Shown: one piece after another, positions 17,948-27,468 of the stretch
Position numbering within the stretch: the stretch's first letter is position 1
How the letters are laid out: every line of letters starts with the position of its first letter
Source of the DNA: Paenibacillus sp. NEAU-GSW1
GTDB taxonomy: Bacteria; Bacillota; Bacilli; Paenibacillales; Paenibacillaceae
Assembly (NCBI RefSeq): GCF_009737085.1
Contig: NZ_WOVL01000036.1
Location: 1-48,493, forward strand
Direction: 5' to 3'
DNA: 48,493 nucleotides
Notes under the pieces: generated by a model
The model's input: the letters and a program-made list of their open reading frames with translations, nothing else
Databases searched by the model: none
Told to the model about the DNA's origin: nothing
Translations under genes and position numbers: made by a program

Positions 17948-18621
17948 AGTTTTACCCGATAGCCTATTCCCTTCAACGTTTCAATAATCTCCGGGGAATC
18001 TGGATGACGTTCCAGCTTTTGACGCAGTCGATGGATATGCACCATTAATGTTTTATCACCCGTTAAATAGGCTTCTTCCCAAATCGCTTCATAAATTTGT
18101 TCTTTTGGCAAAACCTGGTTAGGGTGCCGTAAGAAGTACATTAAGATTTGATGCTGCCTCCCGGTCAATATAATTTCTTCTCCTGTGCGTTTGTCAAATA
18201 TCATTTGGCCTTCTGGATCTACTTCAATCTGATTTCCTAATGAAATGCGTTCGGAATGTGTTCCACCCCTTCGACGGATTAATACTTCTAATCTTGCAAC
18301 CAATTCATCCGTATGGAATGGTTTCATTAAATAGTCATCGGCAAATTGTAAGCCTTCTACCTTGTCCGCTATAGATGTTCGAGCAGATAAGAGCAAAATA
18401 GGAACAGCAGGAGCTGCCTTTTTTAATCGTTTTCCCACCGTAAATCCGTCTAACCCGGGTAACATGATATCCAAAATAACGATTTCATGCTGATTTACTT
18501 CTTGTTCGGCTCCTTCGCCGGAAAGCAGCCACTGAACTGAAAATCCTCGCAGTTCCAATTCTTCCTTTACCCAGCTGCCTATTTTCTCATTATCTTCAAT
18601 ATATAATACATTTCTTTTCAT
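17944..18621 (-). CDS. OmpR-family response regulator
   Basis: 225 aa. Receiver domain with E9/D10, phosphoacceptor D51 in VILDIMLPGLDG and lysine in LMKPF; C-terminal winged helix (about 130-225) with TGDKTLMVHIHRLRQKLE and IETLKGIGYRV. First gene of the seven-gene run; its partner kinase follows with a 4-bp overlap. It most likely activates the downstream ABC exporter genes. The upstream region (18622-18730) holds no clear promoter I can name. Confidence 0.92.
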   Translation of the reverse strand: MKRNVLYIEDNEKIGSWVKEELELRGFSVQWLLSGEGAEQEVNQHEIVILDIMLPGLDGFTVGKRLKKAAPAVPILLLSARTSIADKVEGLQFADDYLMKPFHTDELVARLEVLIRRRGGTHSERISLGNQIEVDPEGQMIFDKRTGEEIILTGRQHQILMYFLRHPNQVLPKEQIYEAIWEEAYLTGDKTLMVHIHRLRQKLERHPDSPEIIETLKGIGYRVKL

Positions 18622-18730
18622 TTAACATCCCTCTCTCTAATACCATTACATGTAAATATTCTCCAAATTATAACCCTTATCCTTCTTCAGTAACAGGCAT
18701 ATTGGCCTGCAAAAGACTAATTCAGAATTT

Positions 18731-18763
18731 GTAAAAAGAAAGAGCCGAGCAAATGCTCGACTC
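18731..18763 (-). terminator. Terminator of the sugar-uptake/GH31 operon
   Basis: On the minus strand GAGTCGAGC, loop ATTT and GCTCGGCTC form a near-perfect hairpin followed by TTTCTTTTT. It lies about 100 bp past the GH31 stop and upstream of the response regulator gene, separating the two operons. Confidence 0.8.
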
Positions 18764-18864
18764 AACGATTAATAACGAATGCGGTTTCCAGTCAGTCTTC
18801 AACCATTTTGAAACGACTTAGATTACTCAAACAAATTAACATTAATAAGTATTTCCTCCAAAAG

Positions 18865-21294
18865 TTAAAATGCCAGTTCTACACAGCTGCCCATATAATC
18901 AATTTCTTTCGTCATTGCAATCCGTTTAGCTGAGGCATCAGACTCATAAAGCATAATAATCAGCTTACGCTGTTCTTTCATGCCTGGATAGGAGCCCCTT
19001 CTGTTGCCAACCTCGAACACTCTTCTATTGTCGTCCCAATGCATAGGTATAAGGGCAAAGTTTCCATCTTCATAGCTGTAATTGTCACCCTCGTCTTCAT
19101 AGTAGTCGAAAGATCCGTTCTGGCCTGCGTATACCCTAATATAAAGATGGTCGCTGGATTGTTCCTCTACATGTTGAATGTCATCAGCCATCGGCAGAAT
19201 AGACCCCGAGCGGACATATAAAGGAATGCGTTCCAAAGGTGCATCAGCTGTAAACGACTGACCGCCCTCATGCGCACGATTATCCCAGAAATCAAACCAA
19301 ATGGAGCCTTCCGGCAAATAGACGTTTCTTATCTTCTCAGCACCGTGAATAGGCTTCGATTCACTTCCATAATACATTGGACTCGTTATCGGATTGACAA
19401 GCAGCGCAGGTCCAAACATAAACTGATCATCCACGTTATATGTCTTAGGATCATGACGAAAATCGAAAGGCAGTGCGCGCATAAGCGTATAATCGTCACG
19501 ATAAACCTTTGAAGCCACGGAATAGATATAGGGAAGCAATCGATATCTGAGTCTCAGGAAGGCAACAAGCGTCTCATAAAAGATATCGCCCGGCTCACCA
19601 AAACGCCATATTTCGCGCGGCGTATCCGTACCGTGGGAGCGAAACATCGGCAGGAATGCTCCATACTGAAACCATCGCACATAGAGCTCTCGATACCCCT
19701 TATCCTCTACACCCTCATTGTAGTCTCCGTTCCAGAACCACTGTTCAGGCTTGTTCTGTACAAAAAACGCGCCAATATCAAGCGTCCAATATGGAGAACC
19801 CGTTGCGCAAAAATTAAGTCCATCAGCAATTTGCTTGCGTAGTGTATCCCAATTGGCGGATATATCTCCTGACCAGGTGATCGTTCCATATCGATGCTGG
19901 CCTGCATACGCGGAACGTGTCAGATTGACCACACGTTTACTTTCCGTAACCTTGCGCTGCCCTTCATAAATTCCGCGAGAATGAAGCAAAGAGTAAGCAT
20001 TGATGACTGCCGGATCCAAGTAAAGCTTCGCTTCTTCCGTATTGATCCGCAATCTTTCCTCCGGCTCGGGCTTTACAGATCCTTTCCAATCGGCCTCGAA
20101 TGGTTCTGTGCAATCACACCACCAAGCATCTATTCCGTAAGAGAACAGTCCCTCATATGCTTGCTTCCAGTAGAGTTCTCTCGCCTTTTCCTGGAATGCA
20201 TCATAATTTGCGTAATTGCCCAACAATCCGCCATGCTCTGCCATTTCCTTATGATTGTCGCTATTTGGATTCATAATAGGCCAAATAGAAACCATTAATC
20301 GGCTATCCAGCTGATGCAAATCGTCCATCATTTTCTTTGGATCCGGAAATCGTTCCGGATCCAGTGTCTTCTGTCCCCAAAGCTCCCCGGTCCACGATTT
20401 CCAATCCAATACGATACAGTCAATAGGCAGTTGACGAGCTCTAAATTGTCGGACTGTATCCACTAATTCCTCTTGCGAGGTATAGCGTTCCTTCGACTGG
20501 ATATAGCCAAATGTCCATTTTGGAAGCATTGGCGCCTTGCCTGTCAAGAAACGGATTCCTTGGACAACTTCATCTAGCTCCGGCCCGTAAATGAAGTAGT
20601 AGTCCATTTCATCATCCACATCGGTAGACAAGTAGGAACCACATGCATCATCATGGAAAGTCATCAGGGAGTAACTATCAATCAATATTCCGTAGCCTTG
20701 CGTGGAGACAACAACAGGAACAACCGCTTTCATATTCTGCTGATAGAGATACTGATGATGACCGCGCAAATTAAACATGCCTTCTTCATGCGATCCGAGA
20801 CCGTACAGAGCTTCTCCGTCAGCCCAATCAAATTCGAGTTTGGTATGGTAAGCTTTCCGGTCAACAACCTTTTTGATATTGCTCGCACGAACTCGAAGCC
20901 CGTCTGCGCCTTGCCCTGCTTCCAATGTGGAGTTCTCGTCAAAAACGGATTTAATAACGTCAACCGGCGTCAACGTCTTTCCTCCGCGAGATGGCTCTTT
21001 CGTTAATAACCTGCCGTTGGATTCGTAATAGGTAAGGGCACATGTCCATTTATCGATCCGCACGACAAGCTCAGCCGTCAATAATTTAAGCGCATTATTC
21101 TCTTCCTCAAGCTTGAATGGAACCGCAAGATTCATGGGATGAACCAACATGAAACTTTCTTTATCGCTAAATTGGGATTCCAAGGTGTATCGTATTCGAA
21201 CGACACGTTCCGAACATGGAGTAAGCAGCAGCTTTCCATCGTTTGTTTCAATTAGAAGTCCTTCTGGTCTCAATTCATAGTTAATGATTGGCAT
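18865..21294 (-). CDS. GH31 glycosidase (alpha-xylosidase/alpha-glucosidase type)
   Basis: 809 aa, no signal peptide. Domain order: N-terminal beta-sandwich (1-about 255), (beta/alpha)8 barrel (about 256-620), C-terminal beta domains. Family motifs are LPIDCIVLDWKSW, the nucleophile region GIDAWWCDCTEPF with D394, and RSHGTDTPREIW. The WCD-C-TEPF form is found in GH31 members outside the classic maltase group, so the substrate (alpha-glucoside, alpha-xyloside or alpha-galactoside) cannot be set from sequence alone. It is the last gene of the uptake operon, 15 bp after the second permease. It probably hydrolyses the imported oligosaccharide inside the cell. Confidence 0.88.
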   Translation of the reverse strand: MPIINYELRPEGLLIETNDGKLLLTPCSERVVRIRYTLESQFSDKESFMLVHPMNLAVPFKLEEENNALKLLTAELVVRIDKWTCALTYYESNGRLLTKEPSRGGKTLTPVDVIKSVFDENSTLEAGQGADGLRVRASNIKKVVDRKAYHTKLEFDWADGEALYGLGSHEEGMFNLRGHHQYLYQQNMKAVVPVVVSTQGYGILIDSYSLMTFHDDACGSYLSTDVDDEMDYYFIYGPELDEVVQGIRFLTGKAPMLPKWTFGYIQSKERYTSQEELVDTVRQFRARQLPIDCIVLDWKSWTGELWGQKTLDPERFPDPKKMMDDLHQLDSRLMVSIWPIMNPNSDNHKEMAEHGGLLGNYANYDAFQEKARELYWKQAYEGLFSYGIDAWWCDCTEPFEADWKGSVKPEPEERLRINTEEAKLYLDPAVINAYSLLHSRGIYEGQRKVTESKRVVNLTRSAYAGQHRYGTITWSGDISANWDTLRKQIADGLNFCATGSPYWTLDIGAFFVQNKPEQWFWNGDYNEGVEDKGYRELYVRWFQYGAFLPMFRSHGTDTPREIWRFGEPGDIFYETLVAFLRLRYRLLPYIYSVASKVYRDDYTLMRALPFDFRHDPKTYNVDDQFMFGPALLVNPITSPMYYGSESKPIHGAEKIRNVYLPEGSIWFDFWDNRAHEGGQSFTADAPLERIPLYVRSGSILPMADDIQHVEEQSSDHLYIRVYAGQNGSFDYYEDEGDNYSYEDGNFALIPMHWDDNRRVFEVGNRRGSYPGMKEQRKLIIMLYESDASAKRIAMTKEIDYMGSCVELAF

Positions 21295-21309
21295 GTTATC
21301 CCCCTCTTG

Positions 21310-22134
21310 TTACCCTTTGACCGATCCGCTTGTCATCCCGGCAATTATAAAGCGTTGCCCTAATAAATAGATGATGATGACCGGTAAAATCGTCAAAATA
21401 ATATCTGCGCTAACCAAATTCCATGATTGTTGAAACTGCCCGAAGAAATTATAGACAGCCAATGTCATCGGCCATTTCTGAGCGCTATTCAAATAATAGA
21501 GAGGCAGCAAAAACTCGTTCCACGTATTCAGAAAAGATAATATAAAGACAGTTACTGCAGCTGGCTGCAGCATTGGGAAAATAACCGAGAAAAAAAGTCT
21601 AATTGGGCCACAGCCATCGATTACGCCTGCTTCGTCCAATTCTTTCGGAACCCCGCCGATAAATCCGTATAAAATGAAAATGCTGAACGGAATTTGCGTG
21701 ACCATATATAAAACAATGATTCCGGCTTGGGTATTCATCAAATGAGTCCATTTCATAACGTCGATGAGGGTAAAGTAATTAAGCGGCAATGCGATGCCCA
21801 TAATGATAAACAGGTAAAGAAAACGATTAAATTTCGTCTTGTTCCGTCCCATCACGTAAGCTGCCATTGCAGAAAAGATGATGCAAAGCAGCGAGGAGAT
21901 GCTTGAATACATAATACTGTTTATAAAGGACTGACCCAACTTGCCTTTTTCAATTACCGTAGCGAAATTGGAGAGTTGAAACGCATCAGGAATGCTAAAG
22001 TTCATGGAACTTGCTTCAGGCGCTGTCTTCACTGCGTTAATAACTATGAGTAAGATAGGGATAATCGCAAGAATACTTATCATCCCTATCACGATATTCG
22101 GAATGAGACTCTTCCATAATTTTGTGTTCTTCAT
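21310..22134 (-). CDS. CUT1 sugar ABC transporter permease (MsmG/AraQ-like)
   Basis: 274 aa, six transmembrane helices, with the EAA-loop motif ELDEAGVIDGCGPIRLFFSVIFPMLQPA that docks the ATPase. Typical of the second permease of carbohydrate-uptake (CUT1) importers. It overlaps the first permease gene by 4 bp. No ATPase is encoded in the locus, so a shared MsmX-type ATPase elsewhere must energise it, as is usual in Firmicutes. Confidence 0.92.
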   Translation of the reverse strand: MKNTKLWKSLIPNIVIGMISILAIIPILLIVINAVKTAPEASSMNFSIPDAFQLSNFATVIEKGKLGQSFINSIMYSSISSLLCIIFSAMAAYVMGRNKTKFNRFLYLFIIMGIALPLNYFTLIDVMKWTHLMNTQAGIIVLYMVTQIPFSIFILYGFIGGVPKELDEAGVIDGCGPIRLFFSVIFPMLQPAAVTVFILSFLNTWNEFLLPLYYLNSAQKWPMTLAVYNFFGQFQQSWNLVSADIILTILPVIIIYLLGQRFIIAGMTSGSVKG

Positions 22135-23003
22135 CCGTTCTGTTCCTCTCTTGACATAAGCTTGATGGAGAAAAAGCCTAAAATCGTCATAATGAAAAAC
22201 AGCACCGTAATTAAAGCTGTCCCCACGCCATAGCTTCCAAGAGAAAATTGGCTGAACACCTGCGTATAGACGACCTCAGTGGCATAACCCGGTCCGCCAT
22301 TTGTCAGGACATAAACCGTATCAAAAATCTTTAAGCCATAAAGAAGATTCAAAACGGTTGTTACCGTAAGAGACGGCATCAACAAAGGCAGCGTGATATA
22401 TCTGAATTTCAGCCAACCATTAGCACCATCGATATCTGCGGCCTCATAATAAGTATGGGAAATCGACTGAAGACCGGCAAGCAGTATGACCATAATGTAT
22501 CCTGCGCCTTTCCATACATCTACCGCTATAATTGACTTGAATGCCCAATGAATATCTGTCAGCCAATGCTGTGTCCATGCCTGTAATCCAATCATCCGTA
22601 ACCCTTCGTTAATTAATCCGGTTTCCGGATTGAAGATCGATTTAAAAACAATACCCACAACAAGCATCGGTATGATCGAAGGCAAAAAAAGGATGACACG
22701 ATGAACGTTTTTAAACTTCACTCCCTTATTTACGAGCAGAGCTATAAGCAGTCCGATAATCGTTTTGAGAATAATGGTAGAAATCGTGAAGACGACCGTA
22801 TTCTGAATGCCGTGCATGTAATTTTCTTCGGACGAAAAAATAGTCTTATAGTTGTCCAAACCGATATAACTGACGGCACTAGAAAAACTATTCCAATCCG
22901 TAAAAGACAGGAAAATCCCCATCAAGCTAGGAACAACAGCAAATACAACGTACAAACATAGCGCAATAGCAATAAAATAAAACGGATATATTCGTCTAGT
23001 CAT
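22131..23003 (-). CDS. CUT1 sugar ABC transporter permease (MsmF/AraP-like)
   Basis: 290 aa, six transmembrane helices; EAA loop YYEAADIDGANGWLKFRYITLPLLMPSL and the family motif LTNGGPGYATEVV near the C-terminus. First permease of the importer. The start at 23003 follows GGAGGAATG. It is separated from the binding-protein gene by 93 bp that hold a perfect 15-bp inverted repeat, which may lower expression of the downstream genes relative to the binding protein. Confidence 0.92.
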   Translation of the reverse strand: MTRRIYPFYFIAIALCLYVVFAVVPSLMGIFLSFTDWNSFSSAVSYIGLDNYKTIFSSEENYMHGIQNTVVFTISTIILKTIIGLLIALLVNKGVKFKNVHRVILFLPSIIPMLVVGIVFKSIFNPETGLINEGLRMIGLQAWTQHWLTDIHWAFKSIIAVDVWKGAGYIMVILLAGLQSISHTYYEAADIDGANGWLKFRYITLPLLMPSLTVTTVLNLLYGLKIFDTVYVLTNGGPGYATEVVYTQVFSQFSLGSYGVGTALITVLFFIMTILGFFSIKLMSREEQNG

Positions 23004-23034
23004 GATTCATTCCTCCGTTTCCTCCCAGCAGGTA

Positions 23035-23085
23035 ATCAAACAAGGGCTCATGATTAAGCAAGTAAGATTCGAGCCCTTGTTTGAT
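23035..23085 (-). promoter_or_regulatory. Intra-operon hairpin between binding protein and permeases
   Basis: Arms ATCAAACAAGGGCTC (23035-23049) and GAGCCCTTGTTTGAT (23071-23085) are perfect 15-bp complements with a 21-nt loop. It lies between the high-demand binding-protein gene and the permease genes, the usual place for a transcript-stabilising or partially terminating hairpin. No long U-run follows. Confidence 0.7.
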
Positions 23086-23096
23086 CTATTTCTTTA

Positions 23097-24431
23097 CTAC
23101 CAGTTCGAATCTTTTGCGGTTTTCGCTTGCTGCTCCCGTCTCTTGTCAATATTTTTCAGAACATCTTTAACCGTCATTTGCTTGCCCATCATTGCGGACA
23201 TGTCTTTTCCGATATCCATCCATTGCGGGTTTAAGTAGTTGATGGCCGTTTGGTAAACTGCGCCTGTCTTTTTCCCATAGCTATCGAAAAATGCCTTTTG
23301 CTCCTCATTAAATTTGGCTGTTACACCAGAAAAGTTGAGGTTGGTAAATTTTGGTTCATTATCCAGCAAGAACTGGAGATTCTCTTGCTCCGTCAAGAAT
23401 GCGAAATATTGTTTCGCTTCCTCGATATGCTTGGAGTTGCTGGAAATAAACTTGCTCGGCGCTGCAGGGTTGACGTTAAGATTCTGATTATCATTTAACG
23501 GAATCGGGAAGAACCCGTAATCGGATGCGCTGCTGCCTGAAACCGATTTTTCAATTTGTGCCGGCAAGCCGATGTTGTAAACGGTCATTGCATATTTGCC
23601 GCTTGCCATGTTTTTCTCAGTATCGGCATACGTATTCGAAAATGCATTGTCGCCGAAGTAACCTTTTTGTACCAGCTCGTTTAATTGCGTCAGTGATTGC
23701 TCCAGAACGGCTGCATCTTCGAACTTCTCCTTGTTATTAATCAGTTTTTCAGCCAGTCCCGGATCCTGCTCTTCGTATCTGACTCCGAGCTCTGGGAACC
23801 ACAGGACATGGTGCCATCCATCGGATACCGGCTCATAAATTGGCGTGATGCCTGCTGCTTTGATTTTTTCACAATCCTGCAGGAAATCGGCGTAGCTTTT
23901 CGGCACGTCCAGTCCTAATTGGTCAAAAATTTTCTTGTTGTAAACGATAATCCAGCTGGAACTTGGATCCCAGATCGTAAGCGCATAAACCTTAGAATTC
24001 CACGTTGCTTGTTCTATAAAAAGCGGATCCTCTCTTTTAACCCATTCTTCATTCGTCAGGTCGACTGCGTTATTCTCTACATCGTAAAGCGGGCCTAGAT
24101 CAAACTTGCCGCTTTGACCGCCAAAAATGTCAAGCGCTTCTCCGGAGGCCAGCTTTGCTTTCAGAACATTGTTGTATTGGTCCGACGGTACAATTTGATA
24201 GTCGATATGAATGCCCGTTTGCTCCTCGAACTTCTCCGCAAGCTTCATCTCGGGATCCTTAATCCAATCCTGACTTGCTAGGTAGGACAAGGTTACGTTC
24301 TTCTTCTTCTCCGTACCTGCAGAGCTATTGACCTGGGCTTCTTCCTTGCTGTTGGAATTGCCGCAGGCGCCGAGCAATCCGCCAGCGATTCCGATAACCA
24401 GTGCCATACTCCATACTCTCTTCATATTCAT
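23097..24431 (-). CDS. Extracellular sugar-binding lipoprotein
   Basis: 444 aa from the ATG at 24431 (AAAGGGGAGC upstream). The lipoprotein signal ends in LLGAC with Cys23, followed by a Ser/Asn/Lys-rich tether. The mature protein has family-1 solute-binding features: EEQTGIHIDYQIV, LASGEALDIFGG and IWDPSSSWIIVYNKKIFDQLGL. It captures an oligosaccharide outside the membrane for the two CUT1 permeases downstream. First gene of the operon; a cre site lies just upstream. The ligand is presumably the substrate of the GH31 enzyme; this is inference from linkage. Confidence 0.92.
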   Translation of the reverse strand: MNMKRVWSMALVIGIAGGLLGACGNSNSKEEAQVNSSAGTEKKKNVTLSYLASQDWIKDPEMKLAEKFEEQTGIHIDYQIVPSDQYNNVLKAKLASGEALDIFGGQSGKFDLGPLYDVENNAVDLTNEEWVKREDPLFIEQATWNSKVYALTIWDPSSSWIIVYNKKIFDQLGLDVPKSYADFLQDCEKIKAAGITPIYEPVSDGWHHVLWFPELGVRYEEQDPGLAEKLINNKEKFEDAAVLEQSLTQLNELVQKGYFGDNAFSNTYADTEKNMASGKYAMTVYNIGLPAQIEKSVSGSSASDYGFFPIPLNDNQNLNVNPAAPSKFISSNSKHIEEAKQYFAFLTEQENLQFLLDNEPKFTNLNFSGVTAKFNEEQKAFFDSYGKKTGAVYQTAINYLNPQWMDIGKDMSAMMGKQMTVKDVLKNIDKRREQQAKTAKDSNW

Positions 24432-24454
24432 AATAAGCTCCCCTTTTCCCAGTA

Positions 24455-24469
24455 TTGAAAACGCATTCA
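24455..24469 (-). promoter_or_regulatory. cre site (CcpA catabolite-repression operator)
   Basis: TTGAAAACGCATTCA fits every position of the degenerate consensus WTGNAANCGNWNNCW. It lies 24 bp upstream of the binding-protein start codon, where CcpA binding would block transcription, and between the divergent uptake operon and two-component genes. The fit is by eye. Confidence 0.7.
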
Positions 24470-24623
24470 TCTGACTTCAATATCATTATATAAATGCGCT
24501 TACATCTTCTCCATGCAGTAGTTTGTGTGTTTTATTGTACTATTTTTCCGAGGGTTGACAATTAATTCGCATAGAAGCAAAATGATTAAAAAACATCGTA
24601 ATACGAACGGGAGACTAATCGGC

Positions 24624-26471
24624 ATGATAAGGAAACCGCGTTCCATCCGAATGACACTATTCCTTACCTTTTCGTCAATTATCGTTATCGGCATTTCATT
24701 CTTGTTTATCCTGTTTTACTCATGGTCTACTAATTTGTTGAAAACAAAAGCCTTCAACTCCATCTCCGAATTGTCCTCATCTTTACGCACGCAGTTGGAT
24801 CTTGAAGTACAGAAATTAGACGCTGTATCTGTCAGCATTCTATATCTAAATCTCATTACGGATCGAGTTTCAGCTTACGAGCCTCCTAATCATAACGAAA
24901 TGTTGAATACGCTATCATCGGACCCAAGTATACCTTCAAATAAATCAGACACGGATATTTACGATATATTGGTTGCGCTTATTGGCCCATCCTATCCCGT
25001 TCAACAAGTCTATTTACACTTATTTTCAGGAATCTCGATTGGCGTCGGCTTCGATAACAGCCAAAAAAAAATAGATCTAACAACTCAGCCATGGTATACC
25101 GCCGTAGAAAATAATAAAAAAAAGAAACTGCTGACCATATCGAAATCCAATTACGGCGGCTCCATGAATCTCAAAAACAATATTTCCTTATCCTTGTTCC
25201 GTAACTTCTCGGACAAATATAATACTCCTAAAGGCATTGTAGAGGTTAAGCAGAGCTATAATAAGGTGTTTAACGGCTTTATCCAACTCAAGCAAAACAA
25301 TCCTTCGCTTGAGCAGGTCATCATTTATTCCGATACCGGCGATATCATATATCCTTACGAGTCTACTGAACAAGACCGACAATTCGTCAACAGCATTCTG
25401 AGTAACCCGAAATACAGTTTCTCCGAAGATCAGAGCACTTATATGACTGATCCCGAAACGAACGACACGGTATTGCTTACAATTAAACATTCCGACCAGA
25501 CGAACTGGAATATCGCCGTTATGATTTCTAACAAAACGCTGCTTTCGCCCCTTAATAAGTTCACGCGACTAGCTAGTTTTGTCACTCTTATGATCTTGAT
25601 ATCGCTTATTATTTTGTCTTATTTTGCAGCCAAACGAATTACCAGTCCGTTAAGTGCACTAAATAAAACAATAAAGGCAGTGAATCTAGAATCCTTAGTA
25701 TCCGGCAACGTTATCGAACTCAACAGCGGGATGAACGAATGGGATCGGATAAACGCTTCATTTCTTAAAATGAATACCAGACTTAAGGAATCGTTCGATC
25801 AAGTACTTCTCGCGCAATCGCAAGAAATGCAAGCCAAAATGACCGCCCTTCAATCCCAAATGAACCCCCATTTCTTATACAATTCATTGGCAACAGTCAG
25901 TGCCATGGCCTATGAGCAGATGAACGAACAGATTATTGTGATGTGCGATAATTTATCTGACATGATGAGGTATAGTGCTTCTGATGAATCGGCTTTGGTC
26001 GATATTCAGACGGAAATCAATTACACCGAAATGTACATGACCTGCATGAAGCTAAGATATGGGGATATGCTTGCCTACCGTATTCACCTGGACCCTTCCA
26101 TCCAGCGAGTACAAATTCCTAAAATCATGATTCAGCCGCTTGTCGAAAACGCCATTAAATACGGCACCAAAATCAGCCCGCCCTGGGAGATTACTGTCAG
26201 CGGAAAAATAGATAAAAACCGCTGGATCATAGAAGTCAGAGACAACGGACCCGGATTCGATCAACAAGAAATCAGCCGTTTTTATGCGCAGGTTCATGAA
26301 ATCGAACAAAACAATTTGCTTCCGACTCTTAAATTGCACGGTATGGGGCTGCTCAACGTATTTATCAGATTAAAGCTGCATTACAACAATCTCATGTTTT
26401 TCGAAATACGCAACTTACCGGATCAAGGAGCTATTGTTTCAATTGGCGGTCCTTTGTTCCAAAAAAGATAA
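24624..26471 (+). CDS. YesM-type sensor histidine kinase
   Basis: 615 aa from the ATG at 24624 (GGGAG 11 nt upstream); the frame is open to 24525 but those residues look non-coding. TM1 about 10-35, extracellular sensor about 36-305, TM2 about 310-330, HAMP, then QMNPHFLYNSLATVSAMAY with the phosphoacceptor His, N box PLVENAIKYG and G box VRDNGPGFD. Divergent from the sugar-uptake operon and followed 13 bp later by its response regulator. It probably senses the same sugar outside the cell, perhaps with the binding protein. Confidence 0.9.
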   Translation: MIRKPRSIRMTLFLTFSSIIVIGISFLFILFYSWSTNLLKTKAFNSISELSSSLRTQLDLEVQKLDAVSVSILYLNLITDRVSAYEPPNHNEMLNTLSSDPSIPSNKSDTDIYDILVALIGPSYPVQQVYLHLFSGISIGVGFDNSQKKIDLTTQPWYTAVENNKKKKLLTISKSNYGGSMNLKNNISLSLFRNFSDKYNTPKGIVEVKQSYNKVFNGFIQLKQNNPSLEQVIIYSDTGDIIYPYESTEQDRQFVNSILSNPKYSFSEDQSTYMTDPETNDTVLLTIKHSDQTNWNIAVMISNKTLLSPLNKFTRLASFVTLMILISLIILSYFAAKRITSPLSALNKTIKAVNLESLVSGNVIELNSGMNEWDRINASFLKMNTRLKESFDQVLLAQSQEMQAKMTALQSQMNPHFLYNSLATVSAMAYEQMNEQIIVMCDNLSDMMRYSASDESALVDIQTEINYTEMYMTCMKLRYGDMLAYRIHLDPSIQRVQIPKIMIQPLVENAIKYGTKISPPWEITVSGKIDKNRWIIEVRDNGPGFDQQEISRFYAQVHEIEQNNLLPTLKLHGMGLLNVFIRLKLHYNNLMFFEIRNLPDQGAIVSIGGPLFQKR

Positions 26472-26484
26472 AGGAGGAAACCAA

Positions 26485-27243
26485 ATGAACCCCATTCATA
26501 TCATTGTGGCAGAAGATGAACCATTGCTTCTCAAAACGCTGATAAACCAAATTCAGCAAATTGATCGTTTATTCCATGTTCTGTTTGCTGCTCCTGATGG
26601 CGACAAGGTTCTGAAATTTATGGAAAGCACCCAAGTTCCGGATGTCATTATTACGGATATTCATATGCCGGTTGTAGATGGTATTGAATTAATCAAGGCT
26701 GTTGACAGAGATTATCCCGGCGTAAAAAAAATCATTATTAGCGGCTACAGTGAATTCGAATATGCCCAGCAGGCTTTAAAAATGAATGTTGGAGACTATT
26801 TGCTCAAGCCAGTAAAAAAACAGGAACTCGAGAGTATGCTGTCCAAGTTAAAGCTAACCATTGAAAAAGAACGATCTGCATTGAAATCACCTAAAATGCT
26901 GATCAATCGACAATATTCTCCTGAGGAAATCGTTAAAGCAGTAGCTGCCTTTATTAAAATGAATTATAAAAGCGAGCTTGTTCTTGAGGATATAGCACGC
27001 CAATTCAGCATTAATTCATCCCATTTAAGCAAAATATTTTTAAAGTATACCGGTGAGCCGCCTTCCAAATATATCATGTCGCTTCGAATGAACGAGGCCA
27101 AGCATCTCCTCTCACTTAAACAAGAGCTTACCGTCAAGGAAATAGGCGAGGTTGTAGGATATCCTGATCCCTTTTACTTCAGCAGAATATTCAAGCAATT
27201 TACCGGAACAACGCCAACAGATTATAAAAACCAGCTTACCTAG
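26485..27243 (+). CDS. YesN-type response regulator (REC + AraC HTH), short form
   Basis: 252 aa from the ATG at 26485, preceded by AAAGGAGG. The receiver domain has E10/D11, phosphoacceptor D58 in VIITDIHMPVVDG and the lysine of LLKPVKK; it joins directly to an AraC HTH domain (about 155-250, ending VGYPDPFYFSRIFKQFTGTTPTDY). It is half the length of the YesN protein at 233-1810 because the middle linker is absent. It probably activates the divergent uptake/GH31 operon. About 220 bp without a gene follow before sigK. Confidence 0.92.
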   Translation: MNPIHIIVAEDEPLLLKTLINQIQQIDRLFHVLFAAPDGDKVLKFMESTQVPDVIITDIHMPVVDGIELIKAVDRDYPGVKKIIISGYSEFEYAQQALKMNVGDYLLKPVKKQELESMLSKLKLTIEKERSALKSPKMLINRQYSPEEIVKAVAAFIKMNYKSELVLEDIARQFSINSSHLSKIFLKYTGEPPSKYIMSLRMNEAKHLLSLKQELTVKEIGEVVGYPDPFYFSRIFKQFTGTTPTDYKNQLT

Positions 27244-27468
27244 CTTTGAAATATTCAGGACTCCCCAACCATTCTGCCGCGTCAGCTGATTTCCTTGAAA
27301 TATCCTTACAAGGAATTTCATCCTATCGTCAATCGGCGCATCGGGTGTATATGGCTCCCAACGCGGCAGGCTGTGAATTATTCACAAAGTTCCACAATTT
27401 GCACACATTGAAAAAGACAACCCACTTTAGTCAGTGAATTGCCTTAATTTAAAGGAAACTCTTTTTAA

